Shown one piece after another: positions 31,017 through 42,399 of a DNA stretch of 64,000 bases. The translations under genes and the position numbers were made by a program. Source of the DNA: Ichthyophis bannanicus. Taxonomy: Eukaryota; Chordata; Amphibia; Gymnophiona; Ichthyophiidae. The stretch's first letter is position 1. Every line of letters begins with the position of its first letter. Under the pieces are notes generated by a model. The model searched no databases. It was not told where the DNA came from and saw only the letters and a list, made by a program, of their open reading frames with translations. The stretch lies in assembly GCA_033557465.1 (NCBI GenBank), contig CM066035.1, forward strand, positions 908,393,309 to 908,457,308, given 5' to 3'.

Positions 31017-31809
31017 AATGGTGCTGTCCCTGGAGTTAGTTAAAGCGGCCTGACGAGTCAGAAACCCTGCTCTGCACAGGTTTACTGTGGGCTCATTTAC
31101 CTTGTATGGAGACAAAATTGCACATAAACCTCAAAACAGACCTCAAAAAAAGGGGCAAACACCCATAACCAAGCTGGGCAACAATGATATCATTGGGTAA
31201 CATTACACACCACTCCCAGGAAAGCTCCATCACAATGAAATGATCTTTGAAAGGGTCTACGGAGCGTAGACCCTTCCAAACATCATTTCTTTCTTTGGTG
31301 CTTTCCAGGGAGTGTTGGTCATTGTTGCCCATTGCTATCACTGTTGCCCAGCTGAATTGTGCTTTTTACAATGTTTCTTGTGGTCATTCTTAAGGTTTTA
31401 TGTGAACTTTTGGTCTTTGGACATGTATCACACTGCTCACGTTTTGTAGGTTTCCCCGGTTTTGCTGTACATTGCTGACGGAAATGGTTTCTCTTCCCTT
31501 TAATATGCCTTTAACGACAGGTTTTCATTCGCGTTGGAATTGAGCTCAGAAATTCAGCGCGTTAGTATGAGGGGAGCCTCTCCCCGCCCACTCTCCGCCC
31601 ATTGACCCCTTCTCTCCGCCCACTCTCCACCTTCTGCGCTGTTTTAACGCGCCGCGGAGGTTTACGATCGTTAACTGTGGTTAACGCGCGTAAAGTACGT
31701 TTAACGATCGTTAGCACGTCAGAACGCGCGTTTGGACGTGCTAACGATCATTAAACGTACTTTACGCGCGTTAATCACGATTACCGTACTTTAGTAAACA
31801 TCCCCCTAT

Positions 31810-32290
31810 GTGTCTGTTTTTTTTTTCACAAATCGTTATGGTCTCTTTTCGAACGTGTAGATGTATATTACTAGTGAAGGATACGTTCATACAAAACACT
31901 ATAGTCAAGTAGAATCAATCAGTCAATTCATTTCATACTTATAGTAACACTATATTAAGGTCTCAGACTTGAACCGCACTTTAATCTGGACATGCGTCCT
32001 TTCATTCAGTGCTGTTGTTTGCATCAATGACCTTATGGGAATTCTTATATTTGCGGAGACTCTTATACTAGGAGCTTAACTGAATCACTCCGGCGGCTCT
32101 TGTTCTTTAAATGAAACGGATCCCGATGCTCAAATTCGGCGCCACTACTGCGTTTCAATGTGCTATTTTCATCAGGAGATCCTCTCTCATAGTAGATACT
32201 GCTGCTGCCTGCGTCTCCTATCTCATATCTTCCATATGGATGACGCCGCGCATATGTTTTTTTTTTCAGACTATGGGATCATTCCAGACA
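31810..32290 (-). repeat. Hammerhead-bearing repeat fragment
   Basis: Starts after the E2 target duplication. It carries GGTCTCAGAC (31959) and GCATCAATGA (32021), 62 bases apart, as in the 21.3-kb fold-back arms, followed by a hammerhead-like motif in the same relative position. Only one arm is present. Confidence 0.6.
32118..32182 (-). ncRNA. Hammerhead ribozyme-like motif with full stem I
   Basis: On the minus strand: GGAUCUC (32182-32176), canonical CUGAUGA (32175-32169), short stem II AAU/AUU, GAAA (32156-32153), then UC (32126-32125) and GGGAUCC (32124-32118). The two stem I strands pair over seven consecutive positions with one G-U pair. Stem III begins CGC but its partner reads GCA, one mismatch. 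This is the most complete of the three motifs and is type I in layout. Confidence 0.6.
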
Positions 32291-33615
32291 GCGTTTAGCA
32301 GGGATGTATGTCCTTTTGGACGTACAACTCCCGCTAAATTTCAGGGCCGATTCAGTGCCCAAAGCTCCCTGCACGAACCAAGGAGATGTGCTGGGAGCTC
32401 TGGACGGGGGTGGGAGGGGAGGGCCGGAGGAGGAGTCTGGGTAGAGCAGAGGTGGGACCATGGCCCCAGACATACAGGGCTAATTCCGATTGCAGCCCTG
32501 TACATCTGGGGAGGCAGAGATGGACAGGGGACTTCTTCCACCTCAGAGGTGGAATGTCCCCCCCGAGGAAGGGAATCTACACCCATGGACCTACCGAACC
32601 CAGGTGAGGAGCAGCAGGGGTTCCTCGCTGCCCGATCCCAGCTTTGGCAGACCATTCCAGTGGATGGGCAGCGGGGAAAAGCAATTTGACCCAGTCGTGG
32701 TTGCAGCAGGGCTCCTGCATGGCGACCCAGTGCCTTGGCAATGGGACACCACGGCACTGAGGCTCTATGCAGGAGCATAGGGCAGCCTAGACAGGGGTTT
32801 TTCTGGAAGTGCAGTGGGCCTGAATCAGGGCTTGTCTGGGCTGTCCAAGTGCTCCCGCAGGTGTAGAATCGGGGCTAGATCCTGGCTGTCCAGATTTTGG
32901 ACATCTGGATGGCCATGTTTCAGAATTGGCCTCTATAAGGACCTACCTAAATCTAACAGGAATTAAGTTAAAACCTCTAAAGCAAGCTGAGAATTATTTT
33001 TACTTTTGTAATGAAATAAAAAAGAATCGTTTCCAAATAAACCCAAAATCTCTCCTCTAGCCCAAGCTTTAAATCACTAAGCTTGACAGCAAAGTAATGT
33101 TCACTTACCCACAGAAGCCTCATCTGCTTTCCTTTAATGCATCCTTAAGGCACTATAGTTGCTTTTTAGAGACCCATCAGAGGGTTACTAGGGTGGCAAC
33201 TTTAACAACCTAGCTCCCCCAAGCCATATAATCCCCATGAGAACTCACATTTTAAAAAGGATCTAGTAAGCTAGCTAAGGAGTTTGCTTGCTAGACCCCT
33301 TGAGGTGAAAAATACAATGTCAGAGCAGCTATATTTAGCTTTTTAAAATTGGACATTGGCAGATGTATAACTAGGTTGGGGAAGCGAGCAATGCCTACAT
33401 AACTGATTTTTCAAATTATATGCACATAATTTTCCCACCATTTCTCTGCCCAGAAGAAATAGCAGGGCAAGGTTTGCAGGGATAGTTTAGTGCAGATTCT
33501 ACTATGGCTATGATGGGGAGGGGGGATCAGATAGGTATGAGGGGAGGGGGGTATAGACTCCCTGGTGGTGTTGGGAGGAGGGACACTCTAAGTCAACAGC
33601 ATCCTTGTGGCCCCT
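32291..33615. other. Unassigned region
   Basis: The first part is G-rich with short frames on both strands and no recognised domain. From about 32930 it is AT-rich. I see no convincing repeat borders. Confidence 0.4.
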
Positions 33616-34110
33616 TTAAGATGGTGGCTGGGCAGCTGGTGGGCATGAAGATCGCTTGGTCACTTGCCTGCCTAGTGTGATGGTGGTGGACCTCACGTGT
33701 CACCTAGATAGGATTCCAGACAGTGCTGGGGAGAAGCTGGCTGTCTTGGTACATGTGGGCACCAATGGCATAAGAAAGTGTGGGAGGAAGGTTGTGGAAG
33801 CCAAATTTAGGCTTTTGGGTAGGAAGCTGAAATCCAGGACTTCTAGGGTAGCGTTCTCCGAAATTCTCCCTGTTCCATGCACTGAGCAGGCAGAGCTTGA
33901 GTGTCAATGCAAGGGATGAGATGATGGTGTAGAGAAAGGGGCTTTAGATTTCTTAGGAACTAGGCAACATTCTGGAGAAGAGGGGGCCTTTTCCAGATGG
34001 ATGGGCTCCAGGGGGGACCAGGTTGCTGGCATTAACTTTTAAAAAGGAAATACAGCAGCTTTTAAACTAGATAATGGGCAAAACCCAACAATCTCTCTGG
34101 AGTACATGGT
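33616..34110 (+). pseudogene. LINE ORF1 esterase-like fragment (CR1/L2 type)
   Basis: The frame 33656-33919 contains VLVHVGTNGIRKCG, the HVGTN block of the SGNH-type esterase domain in ORF1 of CR1-like LINEs, then FRLLGRKLKSRTSRVAFSEI and LPVP. The catalytic first serine region is missing, and the frame is broken after 33919. A TTTTCCAGATGGATGGGCTC stretch and a final TTTAAACTAG resemble the ORF1 end seen intact upstream of the CR1 ORF2 at 44580. It is a decayed partial copy. Confidence 0.65.
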
Positions 34111-34113
34111 TCT

Positions 34114-34325
34114 GAAGGATTTTATTTAATTAATTAATTAATTAATTTATTTATTTAACATTTCTTATATACCGCACTATTAACATCAGCGCGGTTTACA
34201 TGGAACAGAGCATATACATACAGGGTAACTGTAGTGCATTTTACAAGTAACAGGGGTTTAAGAACTTGGAAGAAACAGGGTAAACTATTTACAGTTATTC
34301 ACAGTCGAAATTCTCTGGATCTGTA
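34114..34325 (-). repeat. Interspersed repeat tail, (ATTA)n/(TTTA)n
   Basis: TTAATTAATTAA and TTATTTATTTAA runs are followed by ACATTTCTTATATACCGC and GCGGTTTACATGGAACAGAG. It is the same repeat as 7720-7890 and lies next to E3. Confidence 0.55.
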
Positions 34326-34544
34326 CATGGTGTGACTATGGGGTATGTTTACTAAAACCCCGTTAGGTGTGCGGCGTGCTAGTGTGCGGGATGCCATATA
34401 AGGAGTGGGCGTGTCAGCAAACCGGGAGTAATAATGCACTAATGTGCGCGGCGCCCTAATATGCGCCGCGCACATTAGCGCATGAGAAACGCGTGCGGGA
34501 AGCATAAGCAGGCGCGCTGATATATAAGCAGAGAAGCAGTGCCA

Positions 34545-35400
34545 CAGTACAATGGTTAAGACACTGACAAATGGTGCAGGGATCATGGGTTCAATCCCCC
34601 ACTGTGCCCAATGAGTAAGGCTGGCTGAGGCATTACCTATTATGGGTAAGATTGCTTTAGGAGGCATTTTATTTATATTTTAATTACGTCTACTAGCAAA
34701 TGCACTCTCAAAGCGTGTTAACATAAGGCGCCCCATAAGGCACATTTTAAAGTGCACTGTCCGCCATGGCACCCTACAATGTTGCTGAAAGGGTGGCCAA
34801 AGGGCGGCATACAAGGTGCCCAATGAGGCACGGCAAGGCTACTGTGATGGCAGCACTGCATATGTTAAGGTGTGGTAAGCTGACATAGGTTTGCTGACAT
34901 GCAAACAGCAACAGCAGTGTAGCACAATGGTTAAGACACTGACTGATGGTGCAGGGGTCATGGGTTCAATCCCCCACTGTGCCCAATGAACAAGGCTGGC
35001 TGAGGCATTACCAATTATGGGGAATATTGCTGTAGGAGGCATTTTATTTTTTATATTAATTAGTGCTGCCAGCAAACACATCCTCAAAGTATGGTAACAT
35101 AAGGTGCTGCATAAGGCGCCTCCTAAGGTACCTCAGAGGCCACATTTTAAAGTGCACTGTCCGCCATGGCACCCTATAATGTTGCCCATAGGAAGCCTTA
35201 GAAGGTGCTGTATGGGGCGCCCTATGAGGCACCGATAGGTTACAGTACTGCTTGTGCTGGCAGCACTGCGCATGTGAACGCATGAAAACCTGAAGTAGGT
35301 GCGCTGACCTGCAAACATTGCAACAGAGGTGTAGCACAATGGTTAATACATGGATTGCTGAACCAGGGGTTATGAGTTTAATCCCCCAGTGGGGTCAATT
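34545..35400 (+). repeat. Three tandem tRNA-like/fold-back units
   Basis: Units begin near 34545, 34918 and 35333. Each starts with an A-box-like CACAATGGTTAAGAC and a B-box-like GGGTTCAATCCC (GAGTTTAATCCC in the third). Units 1 and 2 continue with GGCTGAGGCATTACC and a series of GGCGCC/GGCACC steps. In unit 2 the bases before TAGC pair with those after the B box over about six positions, like an acceptor stem. Confidence 0.6.
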
Positions 35401-35544
35401 ATTACCTATCTCAGGCATTACACATTATTATACAGCAGTGCTGAGTGAGGCATAGTGCTTTTAATGTACATCAGTGCTGCGTGAGGCATATGTCTTCTTA
35501 CGTTACAACAGTGTTACCTGAGGCAGTCTCCTTTCTACGTTACA

Positions 35545-35905
35545 GCAGTGCTGCCAGGAGAAACACCCTCACAGTGCTGTAATCTTCTGGTGCCCCATAA
35601 GGCACCTTAAGGTCACAGCACTGTGAGGGTGTTTCTGCTGGCCGTACTACTTGAAAGTACACACAAACTGGCCCAGACAGCCCCCCATGTACCCTGTAAA
35701 ATACCTATCCCCAAGTTATAATGCCCTGTTCAATGTATGTCCAGTTTGTGCAATGTAAACCGCAATGGTGCAGAATAGCGCAGTATATGGGGGAATTTAA
35801 ATAATTAAGGTAAATAAAATACATAAACCCACTGTGGATTCGAGCCACCAACCTCTGGCTCCACAGGCAGTGCAGTCACCAGTGGGCTACAGCTCTATAA
35901 CTGTA
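35545..35905. repeat. Fold-back with inverted tRNA-like copy in E3
   Basis: GCTGCCAGGAGAAACACCCT (35548) is mirrored near 35620-35645. A reversed tRNA-like module follows (GATTCGAGCC at 35838, CCACTGGTG-like end near 35885-35895). It is the counterpart of 3965-4330. Confidence 0.55.
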
Positions 35906-37464
35906 AAGAGATGTCTGGCTGGCTACAAAATAACATCTGCAGACTGTGTGCTGCGGTTACCAGGGTAGGGTTAGTCCTCTCGCACCCATGATGCACTGCA
36001 CATGCAAAGCAGCAGTCTACAGGTGATCTGCAGATGGGGTATGCACCCCCACAGCACCTAGGCCTGGTAGGGGGAACGGATCATGTGTGGTACTGGCACA
36101 GAGTAGCTACACACCGTCACATTGTGCGGGTACTGTGCTCGCTCTGAAGGTGCGGTGGTCCACAGCACCTCCCATGGCAGAAATAGGCCATGCTGCAGGT
36201 CCCCAGCAGTGCTAGTGTGTGAGATAGGTAGTTCCTGCAGACACACCTTGGATACATCTGTATTTCCCAGTCAGGTTTAGCCCTCATGGACCCATAGGCG
36301 GATTATGTACCCTGGGGCTGAGGGTGGGAAACAGGGTCTCCCACCAACAGATCCACATTCTACCTCCCTGAAATGTTGGCAGTAGAGGGGACCATCAACC
36401 CCGATCCTGCTGGGGAACAGACACCCTACAGGGCAGGCAATACATATCTGTACCCACCCATAAAGCAATAGCAGACAGACAGCAGGCCTTGAAATGCCCA
36501 GCTGCCCCCCACCACTATCTGACATTCACCAGCAGCAGGCCACCAGCCGCTGCACCCTGCAAGGTGTTCTAGCAAAACACATACTAGCTGCAGACAGTCT
36601 GCAAGCTAGTCCATAGTGCATTTTTCTGGAGAAGATGCATGCACCCAGAACTGGGCTGCCAGCATACACACCAAGCAGAGAAGTCAGTGATTGGGCCCCA
36701 AAAGAAAACCCATAAATATCACCCAAGCAAAATACTATGTAGCCCTATGGGGGAACCTAGCCATGCCGTGGTCACTGCTCAGTCAGGGTGAGAGTGATCT
36801 CCCAACACGACATGCTGTGGCCACCCTGTCTGTGCAGGTGGTGGCCAGGCACTACAATGTCCCAGCCATTGCCCTATGCCCTGTGCAGATGCATCCTGGC
36901 CAGGCCACCCTGTCAGGGCTATACCCATGGTACCTTGCTCCTCATTATGCACATTGGCAGGCCAATACTGGCAACAGTGCTGGCAGTGTGGGCTGTAGAA
37001 GGTGTTTGCAGCTACCACACACTGGATAGACAGACACACACTCCGACACCTATGCCAGCATTGTGCTACCATAGAGGTGTTTGACAGCCCTGGCCACGAC
37101 ACCAGTCCTGGGCACAGTGCAGGCATGACTATGGCACGCAATACTGTAGAAGCCACCCCCCAGGGTGGTAAACACTGTCAGACACAGGACCTGTATCACA
37201 CTCCACAGACATCTGAACGATTGCTATGATGCAACTCACTCAGCAAATTGTGCTTAACGTAGGACTTGCTATCCGCCATTACCCATGGCAAACGTCTGAT
37301 AGATGTGTACCGTATTCCCAGGTGTAGGGTGGCATTGCTAGGTTATGCAAGTGCTAGTATTCGGGGTAGGAAACAGGGCCCGAAGCCCTGCCTCTCCAGG
37401 TGGCTTTGGAAAATGGGACCTGTGAGTGCAGGCGTGTCTGCCCCTGTTGTCCGCTGCGCTGGGG

Positions 37465-37657
37465 CAGAGGTTCCCAACTCCGGTCCTGGTGGGCCAAACA
37501 CTGCTCGGGTTTTCATGATATCCATAATGAATATGCATGAGATACATCTGCATACTATGGGGGCGGTGCATGGAGATGCAGCACAGACATATGTTTTGGA
37601 AACAGCATGGAACCTGAATGGTGCTTGGCACTCCAGGACTGCCTTTGGGGGACTCTG
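37465..37657 (+). mobile_element. Non-autonomous hAT-like element in E3
   Basis: From CAGAGGTTCCCAACT to GGGGGACTCTG, with decayed 8-bp flanks, at the same internal site as in E1 and E2. Confidence 0.55.
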
Positions 37658-38510
37658 CTTTAGGTACTGCACATGTTTATGGTGTTTGTGCTCTACGGGG
37701 TAAAATATATGCATATGAGGCATTTTTTCTGTTCTCAGCAATACAGGTTTGGTCTTTACAACCATGTTATCTTCATGGGTAAAATAAGGAGACTGGGTTG
37801 GCAGGAGCCACAGTAGGGATTTGAACCTGTGACCTTCTGCTCTTGGACACACTGTCTGTGTGCACTGCACCACTGTGCTCCCATGGATATGGTGCATTCC
37901 CTGGGGTGTCCATGACTGTACATCCGACAGGGCCTGTCTGTTGCAATGGGCGGCACCCACCTACACAGGACTGTGCCTGGACTGCTGTGGGCAGCTGCCA
38001 CTGCCCCCTCCACCACCAGTATCCCTCCGCCACCATGCTGACATGGCCTTATATTGGAGACAGCATAAAACCTGAATGATTTGTGGCCCTCCAGGCCTGC
38101 TTTTGGGGGACTCTGCTCTAAGTAATGCGCATGTTTCTGATGTCTGTGCTCGGTGGGGTAAAATATAGGCGTTTGAACCATGCATATGTTCTCTTCAATA
38201 AAGGTTTGTCCTTACTATCACGGTTTAGTAGCAGGTAAAATATGTGGACTGGACTTGCAGTAGACCCAGCAGGGACTTGAACTTGTGACCTTCTGCTTAT
38301 GAACACACTGGCTGTGTTCGCCGCACCACACTGTGCTCACAGAGACAGTGCAGTCCCTGGAGATACCATGGTTGTTTGTCAGACAGAGCCTGTCTGTTGC
38401 AGTGCATGGCACCCACCTACACAGGGCTAGGCCATGGTCGGCTCTGGGCAGCTGCCATTGCCCCCCTCCACCTCCAGTACCCCTGTGCCACCATGCTGAC
38501 ATGCCCTTCT
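37640..38510. repeat. Direct duplication of about 450 bp in E3
   Basis: Segments 37640-38045 and 38090-38510 share, in order, CACATGTTT, GGTAAAATATA, GGACTTGAAC/GGATTTGAAC, a CAGACAGAGCCTG-like block, CACCCACCTACACAGG and CACCATGCTGACATG. Each includes a reversed tRNA-like module. E1 and E2 have one copy. Confidence 0.6.
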
Positions 38511-39811
38511 GCTGGTGGTGCTGGTGGTGTTCAGTCTCAAGCCATCCAGTGTGCAGGTAGGCGGCTGCCTATGGTGCGTGTTCTGGGGTGGGGGTGCCTG
38601 CATAGGCGTCCACGCTTCCCCCCAACACCGCCTGCCAATGTTCTGTGCCCTTGGGGGTACCTGCTGGGTACTATCCCCTGTGACACTGTGATGAACACTC
38701 TCGTGCCCATGTTGGGCCCTCATCAGTTGCTGTCTGGCTGCTGTTCAGTTTCAGCAGTCCTAGGTGCCACCTAGGCATCTGCCTAGTCCGCACTGTGCCC
38801 CAGCTGCACCACAGCATGTTCCGCCTGCAGCCCTCTGTATCCCCTTTCCCATCATCTGTCCAGTTGCCCATTCTGACATGCCTGCCCTGCTGTTGTGGAA
38901 CATGTGCATGCCATAGGTAACCTGTCCAAAGGAGAGGGAAACCCTGATTAGTGCTATTTCATTTTGGGATCATTCACCTTGTATGGGGACGGAGCGTAGA
39001 CCCTTCCAAAATCCATATTTATTTTTTGGGGCTTTCTTGGGAGTGTTTTTTGCTGTTTCCCATTACTATCACTATTGCCCAGCTTTATTCTGATTTTTTA
39101 AAATTTTGTTGGGGTCATTTTCACTGTTTATTTGCCCTTTTGTACCATGCACTTGTATCACACTTATCATTTTTTTGTAGGTTTCCCTGGTTTTGCTGTA
39201 CATTGCTGACAGAAATGGTTTCTCTTCCCTTTAAATCGGCTCTACCGCGAGGTTTTCACTCGCGGTATTTTTTAACTCGGATTTCAGCCTCGCTCATGTG
39301 CGGGGATCCTCTCCCCTCCCACTCTCCACCCATTGACCCCGTCTCTCCGCCCCCGGGGGCCCTTCCTCCGCCCTCCGGGAACCTTTCCCTGCTTTCATCG
39401 CGCATTGGCGCGCCACGCACATGAGCGCCGCGCACATGTACGGGCACATTTGGGCCACAAAATGCATCATTAGTGTGCGCTAAGGTACCTTAGCGCACCC
39501 TAATGCGTGCCGCGCAAATGAGCGCAGTTTAGTAAACATACCCCTATATCTCTTAGGAAAATCTCTACTGGAAAGTAGCTTGAGAATAGATAGTGCTTGA
39601 GTTTTTTCCTGAATTGTGTTAGGCTGGTTATGGGTGTATTCTTGAAGGATACTAACTATATAGGGAGTTTAAAGCATTCTGATAGAGAGGTTGCAATAAA
39701 GGTTAAAGAAGCCCAGATACCTTTAAGTAAAGAGCAGACAGAGTTGAAAGATTCCAAATTACCCCCTCAACTGATAAGCTGGTTGCTAATATGAACAAAA
39801 AAAAAACCCTT

Positions 39812-39880
39812 TTAAATGCATGTATACAAATGCTAGAAGTCTAAAAAATAAGATGGAAGAGTTAGAATACATAGCACTGT
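39812..39880 (+). pseudogene. CR1/L2-like LINE endonuclease fragment, first part
   Basis: Encodes TNARSLKNKMEELEYIAL, the N-terminal block of an APE endonuclease of CR1/L2-type LINEs. It is interrupted at 39881 by a short E-like element and resumes at 40279. Confidence 0.7.
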
Positions 39881-40278
39881 GGGGCATGTTTTACTAAACC
39901 GCATTGCGTAGTGTTTTGTGTATTGTCTGGGTGACACACTAAAAAGTAGCTTGGGCCCTTGTGCCAAAAATCCTGCACTACCCTGCATTGGGGTGGGTAC
40001 TGCGTGGCGCAGATGCAGAACACAGGCATTGTCAGTGCCTTACAGCCAGTGTGGGCATTAGTAGCCCATGCTAACTGTGCTTTCTGTCCTTAGCATGAGT
40101 ATACTTAATGCCATCTGAATAGATAGTGTTAAGCGTGCCCACATCGCCCTGCTTGGTATCACATCTTTGCCGTCACTAACTGCAAGAGGAGAGAAGCACA
40201 CATCCCTGAAGTTAACACTAACCCCCTGCGCTAGTAATGCTACTCACATGCATGTTACCGGCACAGTAAGCATGCTCC
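39881..40278 (+). mobile_element. Short degenerate E-like element (398 bp)
   Basis: Left end GGGGCATGTTTTACTAAACC; the right end CACAGTAAGCATGCTCC is an imperfect reverse complement. Its borders are fixed by the LINE frame it interrupts. Target duplications are not clear. Confidence 0.5.
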
Positions 40279-40750
40279 TGAATGAAGAGGTGAATATAAT
40301 TAGCCTCTCAAAGACCTGGTGGAAGGGGGCTAACCAATGGGACATTGCGATATCAGTGTACAAATTATATCGCAATGATAGGGTAGATCAAAATGGCGGA
40401 GGGGTGGTGCTCTGTGTTAAAGAGTGCACTGAGTCAAGCAGGATAAAGGTTTTTCAGGAAATGCACTGTAGAAATTCTGTGTGAGAAGGGGTAGGGAATA
40501 GCAGTGGGGGTCTACTACCATCAGCCTGGCAAGAATGAACAGACAGATGATGAAATGTTAACAGAATTTAGGGATGCTAACAAAATTGATAATACAATAA
40601 TAATGAGCAATTTCAATTACCCTGATAGTGACTGGTTCAATGTCACATCAGAACATGCTAGGAAGATGAAGGACCTGATATTGAGCCTGCAGGGGTCAGT
40701 ATTTCTAAAGCACCTGACCGCTGCAGCAAAAGTGAAACTGGAGATTCAGC
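40279..40750 (+). pseudogene. CR1/L2-like LINE endonuclease fragment, second part
   Basis: Continues with NEEVNIISLSKTWWKG, YKLYRNDRVDQNGGGVVLCVK, a shifted frame with GVYYHQPG and MSNFNYPDSDW in place of the GDFN block, then LILSLQG. Frameshifts and a stop near 40482 show it is dead. Homology fades near 40750. Confidence 0.7.
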
Positions 40751-41550
40751 ACCGGAAACTATCCGGAGCTGAACATCTGGTTTCACCACCAACAGGTTTT
40801 GCTATCCGGTCAGCAGTGATATTCAGCCACTAAGGGATCATTCCAGAACACAAATAAGGGGTTTGTACATGTGGCGGTGATGTTTATGTATTGAAAACAT
40901 CCCAGACCATATTCTGAAACACTGCTGACATGCATATCCATGGCGCTAGCACGGGGATCTCAGAACGTGGACGGGAGAGGGCGGAACGGGGGCGTGGTCA
41001 GTCAAAGAGACGTAGAAAGCGTATTCAGGAAAGGCCCGTGTACGTATTGTTTCCCGCAAATGTCCACGTTAGTCCTGCTGAAATGTGGTATAAAGCTAGG
41101 ACTTAATAAATATTCTTCTCTGCTCTGCAGAATGGTTTTGACAAGTATGTTTTGAACTGGTGTGACCTCAGTCTGGAAAAATACAAGATGCAGTCTTAAG
41201 GTACAGGGAGCAGAGGTGAAGGAATGCTGTAGGGTAAAGAAACATTTATAAACACCTTTACAGAAATATTAAGAAGAGCAACAGTGCTTATTCAGTCTAC
41301 TGTATGCACTTATGTGCTGTTTGTGCTAAAGGAGCCAATCTATGTGGCCCTAACAATTTCTATGTTCTGAAAAATGGTACTGCTGATGCAGAGATAGTAT
41401 GGGTGTGTGCAGGCAAAGGATTCCTTTTTGGGTGAGAAACGGAGTTCATATTTGTAGTCCTGGTGTCCCATGCGATGGTGTTATGTCATAGTTGTTATAT
41501 ATAGGTTTAGGGCTTCTCTTTGGCAAAATCATGTTTTTGTGACAGAAAGT
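40751..41550. other. Unassigned region
   Basis: Short frames only. A CpG-rich patch at 40940-41040 (ACGGGAGAGGGCGGAACGG) stands out, but I cannot assign it. Confidence 0.4.
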
Positions 41551-41553
41551 TAG

Positions 41554-41555
<2 letters not shown>

Positions 41556-41588
<33 letters not shown>

Positions 41589-41589
41589 T
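41556..41589 (+). repeat. (GT)n microsatellite
   Basis: About 16 GT units; a 14-G run follows at 41633-41646. Confidence 0.9.
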
Positions 41590-41751
41590 GTGAGAGGTGC
41601 ATGGAGGGATCTGATGTGCTCATCTGCAATTCGGGGGGGGGGGGGGCATGAAAACCTGGCCAGTACCTGGACCATATGGATGATCGCAGTGTCACCAGGT
41701 GCTAGTGTGATTGGGCAGTCAAAGTCAGAGAGGATTCACTATAGTTACATA

Positions 41752-41944
41752 TCAAAACATATCTCTGTCAATAATAAGGGACCCTCAGAATAAGGGCATT
41801 CAACAGTGCAAACAGCACTAATACATGCCCATAATGCACATATTGTGGGACCAAAGGTGTTGCTGTTGAGCATGTATTAGTGCTGTTTGCACTGTTGAAT
41901 GCCCTTATTCTGAGGTTCTTATTATTGACAGGGATATGTTTTGA
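41752..41944. repeat. Hairpin repeat, 75-bp arms
   Basis: 41752-41828 and 41870-41944 are near-perfect reverse complements separated by 41 bases. Likely a small fold-back transposon; its termini and duplications are unclear. Confidence 0.7.
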
Positions 41945-42399
41945 CATTTAAACCTATACCAATTCCTTCTGGATTATTTTACATAGGGTACTCTAATTAG
42001 ATCAGATATTGTTGGCAGTGTGATAGGGCAGCCATACATCTGCTGAGCCTGGCACTGAGAAACATGACTGATGTAGTGCCACCATTCTCCGAATTGTCCC
42101 ATGCAGTCTACATCCCTACCCAGGCCAGGATCAATGAGAGCTGTGAGAGCAGTGACATATCTGGAGTCTGGCTACTTGGTGTGATGGCCATGGATCTCCC
42201 CTCCCATGTCCACACAGCCCTGACCATGGGAGCAGTGCCACAAAGCTGGCTGTGGGAAGGCAAACAGGGTTGCCCCACAGATAGCAGATGTATACAGACT
42301 GACATACACCACGATGGGATAGGTGTAACTGCTGTGCGAAATGCCAGTACCCAGATAGATGAGCCTCTTATGCCATAGACATAAGGCCCTACTAGAACT
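41945..42399. other. Region with possible Harbinger transposase remnant
   Basis: The frame 42064-42378 includes DISGVWLLG, resembling the GWLLGD block of Harbinger nucleases, and later NASTQIDE where an AHxxTRxxIE-like block would lie. The matches are short and the GD-G residues are absent in this frame, so this is only a suggestion. Confidence 0.2.

Larger units (their letters stand above)
22415..31806 (+). mobile_element. E2: Harbinger-like element interrupted by DIRS
   Basis: Starts GGGGTATGTTTACTAAAC at 22415 and ends TTTAGTAAACAT plus a C run at 31806. TAT duplicates flank it at 22412-22414 and 31807-31809. Without the DIRS insertion (23301-29395) it is about 3.3 kb. Contents parallel E1 and E3: a left tRNA-like module, a hAT element (30596-30787), a reversed tRNA-like module (about 30936-31016), the C-rich block near 31575-31620 and TTAACGCGCGT-type palindromes at the right end. 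It encodes no transposase. Confidence 0.75.
34340..39544 (+). mobile_element. E3: complete 5.2-kb Harbinger-like element
   Basis: Starts GGGGTATGTTTACTAAAA and ends TTTAGTAAACATACCCC. TAT duplicates lie at 34337-34339 and 39545-39547. The subterminal arms use a GTGCGCGGCGC/ATGTGCGC palindrome set, unlike E2 or E8. From left: three tRNA-like/fold-back units (34545-35400), a fold-back with inverted tRNA-like copy (35545-35905), a body colinear with E1 and E2, a hAT element (37465-37657), a roughly 450-bp direct duplication (37640-38510) carrying two reversed tRNA-like modules, and the C-rich right arm (about 39308-39340). No transposase frame. Confidence 0.8.

Noticed and set aside
34545..35400. 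CRISPR array
   Set aside because: Only three long, diverged units with tRNA-like motifs, in vertebrate repeat DNA.
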